NCBI GenBank assembly: GCA_003160265.1
Contig: PLQY01000018.1
Location: forward strand, 3,604 to 14,431
Direction of reading: 5' to 3'
Length of the DNA: 10,828 nucleotides
Source of the DNA: Peptococcaceae bacterium
GTDB taxonomy: Bacteria > Bacillota > DSM-12270 > Thermacetogeniales > Thermacetogeniaceae
The notes below the pieces were generated by a model. That model did not search any database. It was given only the letters and a program-made list of their open reading frames with translations, and was not told where the DNA came from. The stretch's first letter is position 1, and every line of letters begins with the position of its first letter. Positions 9,160 through 10,828 of this stretch are shown here, piece by piece. The position numbers and the translations under genes were made by a program.

Positions 9160-10764
9160 ATGAATCCTACAAAAGCACCTAAAAAAATGGGACTAAGTGA
9201 AGAGATCCCCTGGTCGGTCGTCATCATTATTGTCATCGGGACTTTTATGGCGATCCTGGACAGCAGCATCGTCAACGTCGCTCTCCCCAAGATGATGGCG
9301 GTCTTTGGCGCCAATACCGACACTATTGCCTGGGTTGTGACCGCCTACATGCTGACCCTGGGAGTGGTCATGCCGCTGTCCGGCTATCTGGGGGACACCT
9401 TCGGCTACAAGCGCTGCTATTTTATGGCGCTCGCCCTGTTCGTGACGGGTTCTTTCCTGTGTGGGTTTGCCTGGAGCATGGACAGCCTGATCGTCGCCAG
9501 GGTGATCCAGGCCGTGGGCGGCGGCATCCTGACGCCGCTAGGCATGGCCATCATCTATAAGACCTGCCCGCGCGCCCGGATCGGGGAGGTGCTCGGGGTC
9601 TGGGGCATCTCCTCGATGGCGGCGCCGGCTATCGGCCCGACTCTTGGTGGATACATCGTGCAATACCTCGACTGGCGGATGATCTTCTATATCAACGTGC
9701 CGATCGGGCTGATCAACCTCTTTCTGGTGTATACAAAGCTAGGGGAATCAGATCTGATCAAGGGGAAGCACTTTGACCTGACAGGAGTGATATTTTCTTC
9801 CGTCGGTTTTTTCTGCCTGTTGCTGGCCACCAGCGAAGCCTCCACGGACGGCTGGGGCTCTCCCTTTATCGTATCGCTGTTCGTCATCGCGGTTATCAGT
9901 CTAACCGCCTTTATCATCAACGAGATCGGCCATCCGGAGCCGATCTTGCAACTGCGCCTGTTCAAGAATATGGTCTTCACCATCGCCAATGTGTTGGCAT
10001 CGATTCTGGCGATCGGAATGTTCGGGGTCACTTTCCTGATGCCGATCCTGATCCAGGACGCGCTCGGGCAGACAGCCCTGAAGTGTGGGTTGATCCTGTT
10101 TCCCGCGGCTATCGCCTCCGGTCTGGTCATGCCGTTCAGCGGGTGGTTCTTTGACCGGTACGGCGCCAGGGGCATTGTCATCACGGGGACCGCCATCATT
10201 GCCGTGACCACCTATATGATGCATAACTTCAACGACCTCACCCCATTTTCGTACATGACCATGTTGATCATGGTCCGCGGTCTCGGCCTGGGTCTCTGCA
10301 TGATGCCGACGACGAACGCCGGGATGAATGCCGCCCCGCCGAATCTCGTCGGGCGCGCCTCCGCCACCATCAACCAGGTGCGCCAGGTCAGCGCCTCTTT
10401 CGGGATCGCCATCCTCTCCACGATTATGCAAAACCGCCAGGTATTCCACGCAACTCGTCTGGCCGAGGCGGCGAACCTGTCCACCAGCACGACAGGACTG
10501 GCCATGCAAGGAAGGCTGATCGGCCTGGCGTATCAGTTTGGGCAGCCCGCCAGCATGTCCAGTGCCCTGGGGCTTGGCCTGGTCTATATCAAGATGGAAT
10601 ATATTTCCATGATCCAGTCCATCGATGACGTCTTCATCGTTGCATCCGTCCTGTGCTTGCTGGGCTTTATGCTGAGCTTCTTCCTGATGGACGTGAGACA
10701 ACGCCACCCTGCACGCAGTGAGGCAGCCGAATCCCTGCGGGAAAGCATTGCCCTCGAGGGATAG
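9160..10764 (+). CDS. EmrB/QacA-type DHA2 family MFS drug efflux transporter
   Basis: A predicted cytoplasmic-membrane proton-driven exporter of the 14-helix DHA2 group. The 534-residue length fits. Conserved motifs are: D1 at about 32-43 (AILDSSIVNVALP, D34 in helix 1), motif A in the 2-3 loop at about 75-86 (GYLGDTFGYKRC), the motif B Arg at R114 (ARVIQAVGGG), and antiporter motif C at about 154-164 (APAIGPTLGG), followed by DWRMIFYINVPIG. Multiple further hydrophobic segments follow and the C-terminus is hydrophilic. Pairing with an adaptor gene 29 bases upstream makes an EmrAB-like pump likely. The substrate is unknown. The start is ATG at 9160; GAGGG lies 11 bases upstream and AAGGA almost touches the ATG, so the ribosome site is not ideal. 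ATG 9187 is a less likely alternative. Confidence 0.94.
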   Translation: MNPTKAPKKMGLSEEIPWSVVIIIVIGTFMAILDSSIVNVALPKMMAVFGANTDTIAWVVTAYMLTLGVVMPLSGYLGDTFGYKRCYFMALALFVTGSFLCGFAWSMDSLIVARVIQAVGGGILTPLGMAIIYKTCPRARIGEVLGVWGISSMAAPAIGPTLGGYIVQYLDWRMIFYINVPIGLINLFLVYTKLGESDLIKGKHFDLTGVIFSSVGFFCLLLATSEASTDGWGSPFIVSLFVIAVISLTAFIINEIGHPEPILQLRLFKNMVFTIANVLASILAIGMFGVTFLMPILIQDALGQTALKCGLILFPAAIASGLVMPFSGWFFDRYGARGIVITGTAIIAVTTYMMHNFNDLTPFSYMTMLIMVRGLGLGLCMMPTTNAGMNAAPPNLVGRASATINQVRQVSASFGIAILSTIMQNRQVFHATRLAEAANLSTSTTGLAMQGRLIGLAYQFGQPASMSSALGLGLVYIKMEYISMIQSIDDVFIVASVLCLLGFMLSFFLMDVRQRHPARSEAAESLRESIALEG

Positions 10765-10795
10765 ACCGGCAAGGCTGTCAAAGGCTGCTGGCGGA

Positions 10796-10828
10796 GCCAC
10801 CGCTTCTCTGAAGCGGTGGGATAAGAGC
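10796..10828. repeat. Hairpin repeat, copy 2 (inverted, cut by window end)
   Basis: The reverse complement of this segment matches 3-35 at 29 of 33 positions. CCACCGCTTC (10797-10806) and GAAGCGGTGG (10810-10819) form a perfect 10-bp stem with a TCT loop. It begins 31 bases after the transporter stop. No T-run follows within the window, so terminator function is not supported. Similarity to copy 1 stops at the left boundary, and the right side is truncated. Confidence 0.7.

Noticed and set aside
9901..10800. 299-codon frame on the - strand opposite the transporter gene
   Set aside because: It is antisense to a clear DHA2 transporter, rich in His, Gln and Asp as expected for an out-of-frame reading, and shows no recognisable domain.
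10797..10819. Terminator for the efflux unit
   Set aside because: The stem is perfect, but no T-run follows and the same sequence recurs at the other end of the window upstream of alaS, so repeat membership explains it better.

Overview
The window reads as ordinary chromosomal DNA of a Gram-positive-type bacterium, most likely a moderately GC-rich clostridial lineage (Peptococcaceae/Desulfotomaculum-like). The main evidence is the conserved Firmicutes gene string alaS, ireB (UPF0297), ruvX (yqgF), a DUF1292 gene and mltG, all on the + strand. TTG/GTG starts and strong GGAGG-type ribosome binding sites fit this. The exact genus cannot be read from the sequence.

Layout: a hairpin repeat (1-45) lies just upstream of alaS (94-2754). 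A 188-bp gap with several palindromes follows. Next come ireB (2943-3206), an aldo/keto reductase with a C-terminal two-cluster ferredoxin domain (3218-4183) and ruvX (4211-4660), all closely spaced. A promoter-like sequence precedes the small acidic DUF1292 gene (4801-5058), followed by a membrane-anchored VanW/G5 protein (5126-6607). A consensus -10 box precedes mltG (start taken as 6763, end 7803). A perfect 12-bp inverted repeat (7864-7895) closes this block. A separate two-gene drug-efflux unit follows with its own good promoter: an EmrA/HlyD-type adaptor (8000-9130) and an EmrB-type DHA2 transporter (9160-10764). The window ends inside a second, inverted copy of the hairpin repeat seen at its start.

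The first block mixes translation (alaS), RNA or DNA maintenance (ruvX) and cell-envelope control and synthesis (ireB, VanW protein, mltG). The reductase is the metabolic outsider. The second block is an accessory export system. I see no CRISPR array, tRNA, rRNA, transposase or phage gene, and no convincing undescribed multi-gene system. The most notable items are the inverted repeats at both ends, the palindromic block before ireB, the Fe-S reductase inside a housekeeping string, and start-site corrections suggested by promoter positions.
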